From Epiperipatus broadwayi (lineage: Eukaryota; Onychophora; Udeonychophora; Euonychophora; Peripatidae), in assembly GCA_028023455.1 (NCBI GenBank), contig JAQFVV010006353.1, forward strand, positions 1,364,001 through 1,428,000: a stretch of 64,000 nt of DNA, in the 5' to 3' direction. The stretch's first letter is position 1, and each line of letters opens with the position of its first letter. The notes under the pieces were generated by a model, which saw only the letters and a list, made by a program, of their open reading frames with translations, was not told the DNA's origin and did not search any database. A program made the translations under genes and the position numbers. Positions 10,780 to 22,434 of this stretch are shown here, piece by piece.

Positions 10780-11595
10780 ATTTCCTAGCAGGCATTTTTG
10801 TAAACAATTTTGGGGGCCCCCAAAACTGTAAGTTTATCAAAAATATAGGCTGCCATATTGGTTTACGTGAAAACTCACAAATACCTTTTTTTTTAAATAT
10901 ATATTTATATTAACAATTTCCAAATGATATTATATTTTATATTCAGATCACATATTTTCTCATCATTTTCTTTGTTATTTGTTAAAATTATAAAACTGTT
11001 CAGACCTATTGTAATAGTATTTTACATAGCCTGTCTTTATAATACTGACTCCCCTATTCCCCGCCACTTTAGTAGTCATCTTATTAACACTATACCCAAG
11101 AGTAGTTATTTTTACCTTACTCTAAATCTATCTATTGTAAGTTTGAGTAATCAATCAATGGATATTTTCATCAGCGAGCTCTAGCATTCGAGGTTGGAAC
11201 TAACATGCACATAGAAGCCATCTTTTATCTCATTGTAATATTTATGCCAATGACTTGAAATTACAAGAAAAATGACTTTCAAATCTGTGCTGAGGTTAAG
11301 CTATTCAAGTGACTTAGTCTGGGTTGGAAACCTTAAGTTTTAAAAAATTTTGATTAATAAAAAAGTAGTTGCAATGTTGAATTCTAGTCTTTGCTAATGA
11401 TGGCAAAGTTAGAAACTGATCTGGAAATTGGAGATTTTATAGCACCACACTACCTGGTGTTAGTGACTTATTCAAGATTACAATAGATTGGTATTCTATA
11501 GGGCATCCAACAGAAATTGTGCAATAAACACAGCCAAAATGTGCATTGTATCCCAATGAAAAAGTAACTTAATTCTCTTCCCAAGCTGCCTGCAG

Positions 11596-12027
11596 CCCAT
11601 CTCTAAATCAACATATTATATAGCGATGTAGTTTAGCTATTTGCCACAAAAATTTAAGATGCTGTGTATTTCTATTGTTAGTTATGATATGGCAGTACTT
11701 TTCATGCCTTTGTAGATTGTCTTCAGTGTTCTTTCTTTCATTACAAAATTTTGGAAAACACATGAAAATATGTTTGCAAGTCATGATTTTACTTCTCTAC
11801 ACAGTTTAAATCATTGCAAACATTTCAGTCATCGTTTTACATAATTTATAACAGAAGCTAATTTTAGTGTGTCATTCCACATGGTTCAAAGTATGAATCA
11901 TACTACTGCATGCTGTAACATTTTATGTCTACTCATGATTCAGATACATTAAAACCTTTTGTAATTTTTGTGGTAAATAGCTAAACTATGTCCACTGGGC
12001 AACACGGGTTAATTCAAATAAGGTTGC
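11596..12027. mobile_element. mariner deletion derivative, copy 2
   Basis: The left end CCATCTCTAAATCAAC with GTAGTTTAGCTATTTG mirrors the right end AAATAGCTAAACTATG with GTTAATTCAAATAAGG. The internal piece is the reverse complement of the 9.0-kb element (CAGTGTTCTTTC, AGATTGTCTTCA). No coding capacity remains. Confidence 0.65.
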
Positions 12028-12856
12028 AAATGACTTAGAGAGAGAGAACCATTCCTTTTTCCATTGGAATGCACTGTGTTTATTTAAGTATTGGATTAAA
12101 ATGTTTACACACAAAAACATACACAGTTAACTGTTTGTCAAAAGTTATTATTTAATCATAATATCCTATTATCCAGTTACTCCATCTTGTTTTCAATGCG
12201 GTACCATCAGGAGAATACATATACAGTACAGTTACTCTAAATCAAAACAATTTTCAGACGGGTGATAAATTTAAATAAATATAACATAGAAATTGTAAAA
12301 ACTTTATTTTGACTGTAACATATAAACAGTACTTATTAATTGAACCAGAGAGCCATTAAAAAATATGCTTAGTTTCAGACAGCAGTACAATAGCTATTAT
12401 TTCATCTTTTAGCTGTTATGCAAAGTCCATAATTCATTTGCAAAGCATCATATTTGGGTAGTTAAAATTCATCTAGAAATTTTATTCATTTTTGTTGCAT
12501 AATTAATTTACTTATGCATTCAGTTTTAAAGGTGTTGTTGTGATTACCCCTTGTTAACATTATATGCTGCGATGTTTTCAGATTATCAGTGATGTTATAG
12601 GGTAATGACTCAAGGTTGAGTATATTTGCACATATAAAGTAGAATATACTTACCATAGATGTGATTCTGCCATTCATTATATAACGTCTATTTAACTTTT
12701 TTTTTTGGTCTGAGACAATTCTTACTACTTCCAAATTTTTGATTATTTTGCATACGTATATGTTCCTTACAACAGTATATCTTTTTTTAGAGTTTGCAAA
12801 TAGTTTTAATAAAATAATATATATAAAACATATTTTATAAAAAAAACATTTAATTT

Positions 12857-13131
12857 AATGCACTAAAAAAAAATATTTAGTCTGTATTAAAAACTAAAAA
12901 TTATTTTTCTTCAATGACAATTTTGATGATTATATGTAACTTGAAATAAAAGCATAGGGTAATGAATTAATTCAACTATAATTTTGGTCGTTGTACATAA
13001 CTTGAAATAAAAGTGTGGGGCATCTATAAATTAATTAATTCAATCACTATTGTCCAACACTTTTATTTCAAGTTCCATATAATAACTAAAATTGTAATTG
13101 GATGAAATATTTTTTGGTCTTTAGTGCATTA
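12857..13131. mobile_element. palindromic MITE, family TAATGCAYTAA, copy 1
   Basis: Ends are AATGCACTAAAAAAAAATAT and ATTTTTTGGTCTTTAGTGCAT. Inner arms carry AACTTGAAATAAAAG and its complement CTTTTATTTCAAGTT. A related copy is at 15600-15850. Confidence 0.7.
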
Positions 13132-13727
13132 GAGATAACTATTCATATTCAAATTTAAAACTGAGTATGTAAACAATGTTGCTGCATTTTCTGTATTTGA
13201 ACTGAAATTCAGAAACCTTAAAAATCATTCACAAGATATTTGTCTTTATTAAGTCAGTATCGTAGAAGATTTCAGTCCTCATTTCTTTCTATTTTAATTA
13301 ACTGTAAACATCTTGTTAATGGATTAGTCATGAAATTCATTGAAAACTTATTTTTAAAAAATATACCGCCACATATTGTGCATCACTGAAAACATACTAA
13401 TTTCATATCATCATGGTTTAAATTTTGACCTGCTAACATTGTGAAGTTTAGACAACCCTGAGATAATGTACCACCTTAAATACTTAAGACATGTACAGCG
13501 TATTAAAAAAATCTATTCAATAGAAGTACGTAAAAAATCGATTACAAACAGTTGGAATTTCGAAGTTAAATAAAAGCGTATAAAATATAATGAAAAATTT
13601 TATATGGGATTTTATATTTTTTACGATACTGCCATCCAGAATGATTAAATAGTTTCTGGAATTATATAAAACTAAAAAGTATTAAATAAAAAAATATATA
13701 AAAAAATTTTTTTATTCACACATTGAA

Positions 13728-13975
13728 GGGTAAAAAATAAATTTACTTCAGCTTTTACAAATAAAAGCTTTAGGAGATCATATTTAGAAATTGTATCAAG
13801 GCCAATGTATTCATCAAATTACTTGTAACTGATGCCTACTTACTCGTGCCAGTGTCAGATGGGTATTAGTTGCAAGTGATTTGACGAATAGATTGGCATT
13901 ACTACCATTTCCAATAATAATCATTCCGAGCTATTATTTATGAAACCCGAAGAAAATTAATTTTTTACTTTTACT
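13728..13975. mobile_element. palindromic MITE with about 110-bp arms
   Basis: The inner arms are 13801-13836 (GCCAATGTATTCATCAAATT...) and 13862-13897 (...GATTTGACGAATAGATTGGC). The outer AT-rich flanks also mirror each other. The loop is about 25 bp. The stretch 14030-15100 shows nothing recognisable. Confidence 0.7.
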
Positions 13976-15115
13976 GCATTTATGTGAACCAAAGCTTTAA
14001 AAAAAATTTTTTTTTTTGGTTTTAAATGATGGTATAATTTAATAAATTAATTGGATATTAATTGTTTTGTATACACCCTGTCAAAGGAAACATTTGGCTG
14101 GAAGAAATAATCAACAAATGGAACAAGTTCTCTGTCAGAAGGGTCACCGATACCATGGTTGAAATAGGACCAAACTATTTTTCTTTTGGTCTGAAGTTTT
14201 TTAAATTTGATTGATAAAGTTTCACCAAAAGTTGTGTAAATTTGCGAGAGAGCATAGAATTCTGTCTAGAGAATTGATATATTAGCAGTATCTTATGAAT
14301 CTCAATGACATTTGGAGCTATTCTTTGAAATAGCTCATAAATTATTTTGATGGTAATGTGTTATGTTTTTTAATAAGTGACATCAATGTTTTGAGCAAGT
14401 TTTTTTTTTTTTGGTTATTAGAAAGATTATAGTTTTTGTATATTTACATTAATCTGCAAGTTGATACCTACAAAAGAGATAAAAAGTTGAGATCTCTCTT
14501 CCCTTCCCCAAATAATTAGGTGATACAATATATCACCAGTGTGCACTCAATTATTTTTAATATACATATATTTATATGTGTGTTTCTTATTATACTTTAT
14601 CACTATTTACTATCTTCAGGTGGGAATACTTATTCATCCATACCCATATTCATATAGCTATTACACACTTTGGGTTACAGATAATAGATTGATTGTTATG
14701 AATTTGCAAAGTTATTAAACACTTATTTAACTTGGAAATTCCATTTATTTATTTACGTCAAATCTTATAACTGATTTTTAACATACTTCTATCAAATATA
14801 TTTTCTTCATATTTTGAACATGTTAGGTTTTGATAACACTGCAGTGAAATAATGCAATTGCAGCCTGTTGTCCAGACTAATAGTATTGTCAGTGTTAATA
14901 TTGGTTCAGTAAGTTTTCAGCGATTCTCAGTAGATAGCGATATATTTTTTAAATAAAATAGAAAGCAAAAGAAATGAAGGTTAAAATCGTAATTTCTCTT
15001 GATTATTAAACTACAACTTGCTTTTTGTGAAAAAAAAAACCCACTGCCTGCATAAAGAAAAAACGATTGCAAACTATATCTAAAGCTCTGCAAATTTCAT
15101 TCCAAATACTAAAAG

Positions 15116-15500
15116 ATGGCAACATTGTTTAAATGGAAAAATATGGGTGATTTAGTCTGCAAGTTGTGTAAGGAAGGCATAGAAAATATTAGGCATTTGT
15201 TAATTGAATGTAAATCCTTGGAAGCAGAAAGGGTACAAATAATGAAGTTATGGAAGAATAAATATGAACAAAGTGATTATACAGAAAGTGGGTTATTGGT
15301 TTTTATGCTGGGTTTGGAAAAAGATAAGGGGGATTTAGATATGAAGGCCACGGAGTTGACAAAGATTATGTTGTGGAATCGGGATGGAGCAGATTATGGG
15401 AAAATTTAGGATGGGGAATGGAAAGGGAAGGCAAAGTAGCTAACAGGTTTCTGTGGGCAGAATTGCTGAGAGATTCCTGGCTCCATTTAAGGGGAAGTCA
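15116..15500 (+). pseudogene. LINE C-terminal zinc-knuckle fragment
   Basis: A 97-codon open stretch encodes VCKLCKEGIENIRHLLIECK and SLEAERV. This C-x2-C ... H-x4-C pattern with HLL-x-EC and following (L)-x-x-x-R is typical of the zinc-binding region after the reverse transcriptase in several LINE clades. It is truncated on both sides, and similar sequence continues for about 90 bp after the stop. It is probably a dead insertion. Confidence 0.55.
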
Positions 15501-15599
15501 CAGTGTATCACATCACATTTTAATTTTAAATATGAACAGTTAAAAAAAGTCCATTGCAAAATTTTCAAGTTCAAAAAATAAAATATTAAAAAAACATTT

Positions 15600-15850
15600 T
15601 ATAAAAAATGCTTCTATTTAATTTGATTACTAATGCATTAAAAACCACACAAAAAATTTTTTTTTTCAACCACACTTTAAGTTGTTATATTTAACCTGAA
15701 GTAAAAGGGCAAAGAACATCCCACACTTTTATTTCTGGTTAAAGTGTATCAACAAAAATTGTGGTTGAAGAGAAAAAAAATGTTTTTTGGCTTTTAATGC
15801 ATTAATCACCAAATTAAACGGAAGTGTTTAATCATAAAATATTTTTTGTA
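15600..15850. mobile_element. palindromic MITE, family TAATGCAYTAA, copy 2
   Basis: Left TAATGCATTAAAAACCACAC with TCAACCACACTTTAAG faces right AAATTGTGGTTGAAGAG with GGCTTTTAATGCATTA. The symmetry extends outward (CTTCTATTTAATTTG against CAAATTAAACGGAAG). Confidence 0.75.
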
Positions 15851-16674
15851 TATATTATAATTTTTACTTGTTTTTTTTTAAAAAAAATTACTTAAGCAGA
15901 AGATAATTTGATTCACTTGTATTTATTACTAATATTTCTAACGAATTTAATTGTCATTATGGTTTTTGTTTTTTCTATTTTCCTTCCTTCTATTATTGCC
16001 ATTCATTAGTCATCTCTCTGCGCTATGATAGTAGAATTTTGTATTTGGCCAATATTTCTATTCCTTAATTACATACATAGCAGTTCTCCGTCTAGTATTT
16101 TCTCTTTTGTTTTTCCTTTTTTCTGTTTTTTTTTTTTTCATTTTGGAAATAAGGTGACCATTATAGTTTATGGGATTTGTATGAGAAATTTAGTACTTTT
16201 TTGAGTCTGCTGTTTGAAATGCAGACGTTATTTATTCCCAGAGGGCGTTGCTGAAATATCAAAATGTTTGGGTGGGTAATTTGAATATTTTTATATATGG
16301 AATAGTATTGCCCAATTTTTATTTTTAATATTTGAAAATGGCCATGACCCTGTTTTTTTATTCTATATGTTCAAATATTTTTTCTGACGGCTGTTTTTTT
16401 GTTGTTGCTTCAAGTTCAGTTATGGTGAATGAATTTTGGAAATTTTTTCAGATCGCAAATAGGGTTAGGATTTTTTTTTTCTTGTCGGTCAGTCCTAAGT
16501 CGGTAAATGAGTGTCATTATTATCTAAAGAGAAAAAGTATGCTAATTATTGGTCAAATAAAAACTGAAATATCTACAAAAACAAAAAAATATAATGTAGA
16601 ATTTTTACCACTGGTTGTGATGATGATAAGACTACGCATAATTTATAGCCTTTACAGTAAATAAATAATCAAAT

Positions 16675-16785
16675 GATTTATTGCCTGGGAGATCATAAGA
16701 AGTTAAGGCACTAGAAATGATGCGATGAAGAGACTTTTGATCCCCAGAATCTACCAATTCATCATTGCAGTGTGTAAATCTGTAC
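16675..16785 (-). mobile_element. old SINE-like unit (family S), minus
   Basis: The reverse complement has ACACTGCAATGATG, TTTCTAGTGCC and CTTCTTATGATCTCCCAG. It is a diverged match to the 32.7-kb unit. Confidence 0.5.
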
Positions 16786-16786
16786 T

Positions 16787-17107
16787 AACATCACATGATC
16801 ACCATCTTTTATACTAGCACATAATTGTTATTAAACAAGGCAAAACTTTCCATACAGTAGTGCCACCCAGTCCCAACCAGAGTAGTCAATGGATGCCAGA
16901 AGGCTTGTGCATAAAATCCTTCTCTAGTGTCTACTCATCCACTATCCCCAGACTGGTTTCTGGCTTGTGGCCTTTGTCAGTGAAGAGTCTTGGATCTGAG
17001 AGCACTGCACCTAGATAAGGATTTTACGCACAAGCCTTCTGGCATCCATTGATTACTCTGGTTGGCACAGGGTGGCACTACTGTATGGAAAGTTTTGCCT
17101 TGTTTAA
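16787..17107. mobile_element. family B palindromic element
   Basis: It opens with ACATCACATGATCACCATC and GGCAAAACTTTCCATACAG and closes with CTGTATGGAAAGTTTTGCC. The left arm is complete; the right arm is shortened to about 100 bp (17014-17107). Confidence 0.85.
16945..16986 (-). ncRNA. hammerhead-like motif, family B (one core change)
   Basis: Minus strand: UCUUCA, CUGACAA (G8 changed to A), AGGC-CACAA-GCCA, GAA, ACCAGU, C, UGGGGA. Stem I stays fully paired (6 pairs, two of them U-G), although its 5' strand differs from other copies. Confidence 0.45.
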
Positions 17108-17416
17108 TACTATTAACATTCTTATATTTTTTATGTTGTGTTTTTCATATTTCACTTGAGTTTAATATATCACTGTCAGTCTTTAAAACAACTTTAGTTT
17201 CGACTCATTGGGTTATTTTCTTTATTTTATCTAACTACTTTATTTTTAAAAAAAATATATTCCTACTTTGCATGATGGTGGTGTAGTGAAAATTACACTA
17301 CATAAATATTATTTATTATTGGATGATCTCTAGTGTAATGATTGACTAAAAAAAGTAACTTGCTATCTGTATATACTGAACAATGATAAAGGTGTGTGCA
17401 AGAGATTGTGATCTGG

Positions 17417-17459
17417 GCCAATTGATGAGTGCAGGTACAGCATCAAATGTCATCTTGGG
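17417..17459 (+). ncRNA. hammerhead-like motif, family A
   Basis: GCCAA, UUGAUGA (C3 changed to U), hairpin GUGCA-GGUAC-AGCAU, CAA, AUGUCAU, C, UUGGG. Stem I CCAA/UUGG is 4 perfect pairs, and stem III AUG/CAU can form 3. Two core bases (C3 and G12) are mutated. Confidence 0.4.
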
Positions 17460-17848
17460 GATTGTACATCTTTTTCTCTGTTTTTGATCATATGTTTATG
17501 ATTACACCATCCATAGGGTGTAAAACACGAAGAGAAACCAGTCCCTATCTTACATAAGAGTAGTATAGTGAAAATTATGTGAATTTTTTATTAAGTGGTT
17601 ATGAATGTGTAAAAAAAAATTATTAATGTACTTTCATTATGTGATTTGTGTCAAAGTTGTGAGGGCAGCACATTTGACACTTATCAAATAAACTATAGTA
17701 AATTGCTAGCTATATGTATACCTAACTATGATAAATGTAGGGGATTTGAACTCAGACTTTCAAGCACCTTTCGATTATTCACACTATCTCATGCCTGTAT
17801 TTCTATTACTAACTATGATAAAGATATATGTAAAAGATTGTAGTCTGG

Positions 17849-17892
17849 ATCAACTGATGAATGCTGGTTTAGCACAAAATGTACTTCTTGGG
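17849..17892 (+). ncRNA. hammerhead-like motif, family A (44 nt)
   Basis: AUCAA, intact CUGAUGA, hairpin AUGCU-GGUUU-AGCAC, AAA (G12 changed), AUGUACUU, C, UUGGG. Stem I pairs A-U, A-U, C-G, U-G. Confidence 0.45.
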
Positions 17893-18153
17893 TGTCATCT
17901 TTTTTACATGTCTCCCTCTGGTCATAGGTTTATGATCACATCCCTCTATAAGGTGTTAAGTGTATAGAAGCCAATCCCTATCTTGTATGAGAATGATGTA
18001 GTGAAAATTATACTACAGAAATATTAATCATTATTGAATAATCTCTAGTCTAATGAATGACTTTAAAAAAATGTTAATATACTTCATTACATGATTTGTG
18101 TCAAAGTTGTGAAGGCAGTACATTTGACACTTCGAATAAATTGTAATAATTTG

Positions 18154-18688
<535 letters not shown>

Positions 18689-18730
18689 TACTGAACTATG
18701 ATAAGATCTGTGTAAGAAATGATAGTGTGG

Positions 18731-18774
18731 ACTACCTGATAAGTGTTGGTTCAGCAAAAAATGTGTATCTTGGG
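18731..18774 (+). ncRNA. hammerhead-like motif, family A (degenerate)
   Basis: CUGAUAA (G8 changed), hairpin GUGUU-GGUUC-AGCAA, AAA, AUGUGUAU, C, UUGGG. The layout is kept, but stem I is largely lost on the 5' side. Confidence 0.35.
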
Positions 18775-19084
18775 GATCATAGATCTTTTTCACATGTCTT
18801 TGGACATATGTTTAAGATCCCTCCACAAGGTGTTAAAAGTGAATAGAAACCAATCTCTATCTTGCATGAGAGTATTGGATAATCTCTAGTCTAATCAATG
18901 GCTAATAAAAATTAATATATTAAAGTATGTTTCAATTCTTGACAGTATTTATTCAAAATGAAGTTATTTAAAAGAAAAAAAAAAAACAATATTAAAAAGT
19001 GAGAAATTATGTAATAATTAGTCTAAAACTATTGTATTACATGTACTAGAATTTTAATTATTCTTGTTTTTATATATGTTTCAG

Positions 19085-19114
19085 GATTATCAAGTTTCTA
19101 AGGAATGTCAACAT
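19085..19114 (+). CDS. GLG1: GLG1 (Golgi apparatus protein 1) internal micro-exon, 30 bp
   Basis: The exon is preceded by a pyrimidine-rich stretch ending in TTTCAG and followed by a GTAAGT donor. It reads DYQVSKECQH in phase 0. This matches the GLG1 stretch that ends in a Ser-x-Cys-x-His motif just before a Leu/Ile-Trp-x-Tyr-Lys segment. That next segment is exactly what the exon at 42290 supplies, so the two join cleanly in phase. GLG1 is a type I membrane protein of the Golgi whose lumenal part is built of about 60-residue cysteine-rich repeats; it binds FGFs and E-selectin ligands in vertebrates. The exon carries one Cys of such a repeat. At ten codons it cannot be called on its own; the call rests on splice sites, phase and continuity with the next exons. 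Confidence 0.72.
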
Positions 19115-19277
19115 GTAAGTATTTAATTTAGTTTTTTTTCCTTCAAATTGACCAGTGATGTTTGTAATCAATTCATTTTCAAAAAAAAAAAAAAAAAAAT
19201 CTAAATATATTTTGAGTGATATTCTAGCAATTTTAATAAACCTGTAAATAAATTATAGCATATAAATATGTGATGCT

Positions 19278-19550
19278 GATAATATAAAGTTATTCACGGA
19301 ACAACCAAGTCCAAATATGTTAGTAAAGTAATTCTCAAGCCAGATTTCCAAGGAGTCATTTAAATAAACTTGCAAATAATGTTCCTTTCTTATATCAATA
19401 CTAAATCATATCCTTTTCTTATGTCGATGCTCATTGGTATTGTTGTAAGAAAGGGACATTAATTGCAAGTTCATTTAAACGATTCTCTGGGAATCTGATT
19501 TGTAAATGATCATAATAATATTTTTGGACTTGGTTGTTTCATGATTAGGT
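19278..19550. mobile_element. palindromic MITE
   Basis: Left GAACAACCAAGTCCAAATAT and ATAAACTTGCAAATAATG face right ATTAATTGCAAGTTCAT and ATTTTTGGACTTGGTTGTTTC. Inner arms have GTTCCTTTCTTA against TAAGAAAGGGAC. It sits 160 bp downstream of the GLG1 micro-exon. Confidence 0.75.
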
Positions 19551-19867
19551 TTTGGAAGATGAATATTTAATGTCTGGGTTGTATGTTTTAATGCCTAATA
19601 TGCAAATAGTCAGTCTGTTAGCGGATTTATACTTTTAGCTCTGTTATACAGACATACGTGTACATGCAGATGCTTTTATTTTTTCTTGAGATGTCTAATA
19701 AAATAAATTTAAACATTTCTTATATTTTCTTTTAATAAGTGTTTTAATTTAAAAAAATTCAATCATTTTCTTTTATATGAGAGATGCAGTTTACAATATA
19801 CAAACTTGTTAACATCTTTTGTTGTAGTCATCATTTTTCAAATTTCCACCATGTCTATAATTTAGCA

Positions 19868-19985
19868 AGGAATCCCTCTTTTCTTCCTAGCGTAAGCTTG
19901 TGGCTAAGACCTGTAGAGGTCCCTACCTTCGAATTTTTCAGATGCTTATTTCTAAAGGTTTCAGCCTTAGTAAATATTACTAAAC
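19868..19985. repeat. dispersed repeat, family R, copy 1
   Basis: GTAAGCTTGTGGCTAAGACC, TGTAGAGGTCCCTACC and CAGCCTTAGTAAATATTA recur in the same order and spacing at 40064-40173. Confidence 0.6.
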
Positions 19986-20794
19986 ATTTATTATAACTTT
20001 TTTTTTCTCATTTTATTAGATTATGAAACGATTTTTTAAAAAAAAATATATTGAACTGTGGCTTTTGTTACATTTTGTTCCAAGATTACTAGTGAATAGT
20101 TAGTTGCTCATTTTGTTTATAATTCGTATTAAAAGTGGATTCGTTATTGGCAGTAATAACCAATTGCCAAAATCAGTCGGACGAATGAGGACTTCTTTTT
20201 TCTGGATATCTCTCTACATCAGAGATAGCTTGGAAATTACCGTGAAGCATCAGCATAATTTCTAAATGGAAAAGAAACCATAAAGAGTAAATAAAAATCT
20301 AGGATCTCTTTCTTGGATTGTTTGCCTCAGCCAAAATGACATCCCTGAATATTATCTTCCAGGCTTGCTTATTGATAATCATCTAACTTCAAGAATCATC
20401 CAATTTAGGAAAATTCGACTGACATTTATTAAATATGATACCTTGTGCAAGTATTATAAAATTCTCGATCATGCATTAAACATTATAGAATTCAGAGAGG
20501 ATTTAAGTAAGGACTCGAAGGTCATCTGGAAAATGTAATTTTTTCCTCACTCTTCAGGTTTACTTTAGAAAAAATGTAATTCTTTATTTGATACAATCTT
20601 TTTCTTATGCCATATATTTTTTTTATTATGGGTAAAATATATACTTTAAATTTAGAAGTCACACTAAGACAAAAGGGGATGCAGAAGGTAATTATGTTGC
20701 TAGTAATATTATGTAATGATTTAATCTTGGTTGGGAAATAAATAATAAAGAAAACAAAATTTTAAAATGTTTTTCTGATTGTTTGTGATGATGG

Positions 20795-20915
20795 TGTTCT
20801 AGTTGTATTTTTATACTGGACTATATCCATAATCTAATATGAGTATGGAATGTCTTGAGAATTTTATTTAAATATTCCAAATACATTCAAATGTTAATAA
20901 TAGCACATCATACAG
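20795..20915. repeat. inverted flank of PLE fragment (partner 21625-21755)
   Basis: AGTTGTATTTTTATACTGGA, CTAATATGAGTATGGAATG and ATTCCAAATACATTCAAATG appear reverse-complemented at 21625-21755. The two copies bracket the Penelope-like coding remnant. Confidence 0.75.
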
Positions 20916-20926
20916 GTTAGGATATG

Positions 20927-20966
20927 CACAATGTTTCGAGAGGTATTATTCTCCCCTCTTCAGGTG
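20927..20966 (-). ncRNA. hammerhead-like motif, family C, in the PLE 3' region
   Basis: Minus strand: CAC, CUGAAGA, a 19-nt segment that can pair GGGG with CUCU, GAA, ACAU, U, GUG. Stem I is only CAC/GUG. It lies about 140 bp downstream of the end of the PLE reading frame, the kind of place where hammerheads are reported in Penelope-like elements. Confidence 0.45.
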
Positions 20967-20991
20967 TTGCTGGCCTGACCAGTGACAATAC

Positions 20992-21073
20992 TAGCATGGG
21001 ATTCAAACCTGGGTCTTTAGATTCTTGATTATTGAATTTTAAGATAATGCTCTAACCAACTGAGCCATCCTGC
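20992..21073 (-). mobile_element. tRNA-like sequence (SINE head or tRNA relic), minus
   Basis: The reverse complement reads GCAGGATGGCTCAGTTGGTT AGAGCA ... CCCAGGTTTGAATCCC. The internal promoter boxes A (TGGCTCAGTTGG) and B (GGTTTGAATCC) are both excellent. The anticodon arm does not close well and there is no good acceptor stem, so it is not a functional tRNA gene. Confidence 0.65.
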
Positions 21074-21105
21074 CAAAGGCAACAGTCAGTAGAAATTTTA
21101 TATAC

Positions 21106-21625
21106 TTATCTATGAGGTTCCTCCTGATTTCTCCACTCTTTCCTAAGAGCAAAGGTGATTAGTGGTTTCCATACATTATGTATAGTTACACTAAGTTGAC
21201 TTATTGGGATTTTTGCCATTGTCATGTGAGCAGCTTCTGTTAATTTTCTTCTTTGTACCTTTTCTTCTCTATCCAATATTTTTGTGTTTTCCCCAATTGA
21301 ACGTATGTTCTTGGCACGTACATGGTTTGCTACCTTAGACACATGTGTTTTCTCTCTTCTGATCATCAGTTTGTATTCTTGCAAGCGCTTTTCAATAGCA
21401 CGACTGGTCTCACCAATATATGCTCTTCCACATTCACATGATATTTCATAGATGCAGTTTTTTTTTCCAGCATTTCAAGTTTAGGCTTTGTAGATGTTAG
21501 AATTTCTCATAGTGTGGTATGGCTCTGGAAAGCTGTTCTGATGTTATACTGATTGCAGATTTTCCTTAATTTGTATGCTATTTTTGGAATGTATGGGTAC
21601 ACCAGTGCATATACTAACCTGTTTG
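21106..21625 (-). pseudogene. Penelope-like element ORF, C-terminal part with GIY-YIG endonuclease
   Basis: The minus strand reads ALVYPYIPKIAYKLRKICNQ, YNIRTAFQSHTTL, then after a frameshift CIYEISCECGRAYIGETSRA, IEKRLQEYKLMIRR and RRKLTEAAHMTM. The 'P-Y-x-x-x-I-x-x-x-L ... N-x-(R/K)-x-AF ... L-x-x-x-L' linker followed by 'IYE(I)-x-C-x-CG-x-x-YIGET-R' is the hallmark end of Penelope-like (PLE) proteins, in which a reverse transcriptase is fused to a GIY-YIG nuclease. Here the Y-IGET-R motif is intact. The copy has one in-frame stop and at least one frameshift, and lacks the RT core. Confidence 0.88.
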
Positions 21626-21755
21626 ATATGCTATTACTAACAGTTGAATGTATTTGGAATATCTAAATAAAGTTAAATTTTTCTAAAGACATTCAATATT
21701 CATATTAGATGATGGAAATAGTCCAATATAAAAATACAACTAAAATTTTAAAATG
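21625..21755. repeat. inverted flank of PLE fragment (partner 20795-20915)
   Basis: It contains TTGAATGTATTTGGAATATC, ATTCATATTAGATGATGG and TCCAATATAAAAATACAACT, the reverse complement of the left flank. Confidence 0.75.
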
Positions 21756-22294
21756 TATTTCTTTAGAATGGATAAATTGATTTGTATATTATCTTAGATG
21801 ATCCTTCATGAAACTTCAGGTAGAAGTCAATGACTTATATATAAAAGAAAATAGAAAGGATTTAAGTAAAAATGAGCTTATTGGATAGCTTATATACAAA
21901 AGGTTTATCTACTTCACATTAAACATCACCTAGGATTAAACAATCTTGATTACTAAAATAGAATTCATTTAATATTCGTGCGTGAAAAATCTACCCATGA
22001 ATGCACATTTATAAAGCAAATTACAGTGCATTAAGAGTGTGTTTTTGGAAATGAATTAAGCTATTCATTTTGAATGTTTATATTGATATTGGAAATATGT
22101 GAAATTATTTATGATTTTATTTTATTTAAGTGTAATAGAATTAAAAAGGAGAGGAAGTGTTGAGTAATCAAAATTTATTTTTATAAAATTTGTCATTTAT
22201 GATTTATTACTAATATTTGATTCAATTTGGGTTACTCATAATGGAATGCTAGTAGTGGGATTTGAAGAATTAAGGCAGAGTTGTTTATATGTTA

Positions 22295-22340
22295 CTTCAC
22301 ATGATCACTACTGTATAGAAAGTTTTGCCTGTTTTATATG
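22295..22340 (+). mobile_element. family B remnant (outer ends only)
   Basis: ACTTCACATGATCAC is joined directly to TACTGTATAGAAAGTTTTGC. This is a family B left tip fused to a right tip, with the interior deleted. Confidence 0.55.
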
Positions 22341-22434
22341 GTACTTTGTGGAGTAATATTGATTTTAATATAATCATCCTTTATTTGTTTGTCATTGAAT
22401 ATACTTGCTGTTAAGAAATAAATTTGCTGTTAAT

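Larger units (their letters stand above)
10441..10815 (+). repeat. tandem duplication (187 bp) that includes a tRNA-derived SINE
   Basis: Copies 10441-10627 and 10628-10815 are almost identical, from AACACTAATGAAAAATA through the SINE, its poly(A) and AACAATTTTGGG. SINE parts are 10479-10591 and 10666-10779. Few differences (for example GCATGC versus GTATGC) suggest a recent duplication. Confidence 0.9.

Noticed and set aside
16332-16664. 110-codon open frame
   Set aside because: Homopolymer-rich and with no recognisable domain or conservation cue.
20992-21073. Possible tRNA gene
   Set aside because: Box A and box B are good, but the anticodon and acceptor stems do not close.
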